The notes under the pieces were generated by a model that saw nothing but the letters and a program-made list of their open reading frames with translations, had not been told where the DNA came from and did no database searches. Below, piece after piece: positions 26,961 through 27,110 of a stretch of 27,110 nucleotides of DNA. The stretch is from Larix sibirica (taxonomy: Eukaryota; Streptophyta; Pinopsida; Pinales; Pinaceae). Numbering within the stretch: position 1 is the first letter of the stretch; every line of letters starts with the position of its first letter. The stretch is from the NCBI GenBank assembly GCA_004151065.3, contig NWUY0300025093.1, positions 1 to 27,110 on the forward strand. The letters are read 5' to 3'. A program made the position numbers and the translations under genes.

Positions 26961-27110
26961 TGAAAGATTTTTTATTTTTTTTAACGAAAACAGATGAGAG
27001 ATTTTTGTATTAATAAAAAGGGCAGTTGAAACCAGTTACATAATGTAAGAACATGGTAGCTTCATGAGCAAACAACTGCCATATCTTAACATTCCTCCTT
27101 TACAAAATAC
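26961..27110 (-). mobile_element. Possible 3' end of a minus-strand LINE, cut by the window edge
   Basis: On the minus strand, sequence from the window end leads into TTTTTATTAATACAAAAATCTCTC and then an A-rich run (about 26985-26968). Plant LINE 3' ends commonly look like this, with a TTAATA.AA motif before the A tail. No coding motif lies inside the window, so this is a weak call. Confidence 0.3.

Overview
The window looks like nuclear DNA from a seed plant. The AT-rich background is packed with decayed retroelements and short tandem repeats, and the single protein-coding gene has canonical GT-AG introns, one of them about 6.1 kb. Low gene density, a long repeat-filled intron and Ty3/gypsy gag/protease plus RNase H relics of this style suggest a gymnosperm, perhaps a conifer. 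That assignment is an inference; nothing here fixes the species.

Layout. Positions 1-10750 are intergenic. They hold a SINE-like fragment (about 1262-1450) and a decayed Ty3/gypsy gag (about 2640-3047, continuing at 3705). The gag zinc knuckle is split by a truncated LINE-like insert (3048-3704) carrying an RNase H piece, flanked by a perfect 18-bp target-site duplication. A single-frame but dead retropepsin (4211-4558) and a second RNase H relic on the minus strand (5466-5815) follow, then several short direct repeats, a perfect 14-bp-arm hairpin and another SINE-like head near 8.9 kb.

Positions 10790-21900 hold the one convincing gene, on the plus strand. It has a promoter-like patch with ACGT-core elements, a probable 5' UTR intron, and five coding exons (12673-12775, 12873-13762, 13851-13940, 20007-20918, 21068-21226). 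Joined, these give an uninterrupted 717-residue protein. The product is a Ser/Asn-rich, low-complexity plant protein. Its ordered set of short conserved blocks (FPSL, a LVLKP block, SDFFNALRRK, an acidic LGWEE...LTEEEI block, a Ser/Asp tail) matches the order seen in animal vasculin (GPBP1, GC-rich promoter-binding protein 1). I therefore call it a plant vasculin-like protein. Intron 3 carries a diverged triplication, a minus-strand RNase H relic and two tRNA-derived SINE heads in opposite orientations.

Positions 21900-27110 are intergenic and dominated by minisatellites. The most conspicuous object is a 1,243-bp direct duplication (23002-24244 and 24246-25488). The copies differ at only two positions I could find and are separated by a single N. 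This is the signature of two contig ends, or two haplotypes, joined without merging their overlap, so it may be an assembly artefact.

I saw no intact mobile element, no tRNA or rRNA gene and no CRISPR array. No novel multi-gene system is visible; the interest lies in the vasculin-like gene, its splicing and leader features, the nested retroelement fossil and the N-separated duplication.
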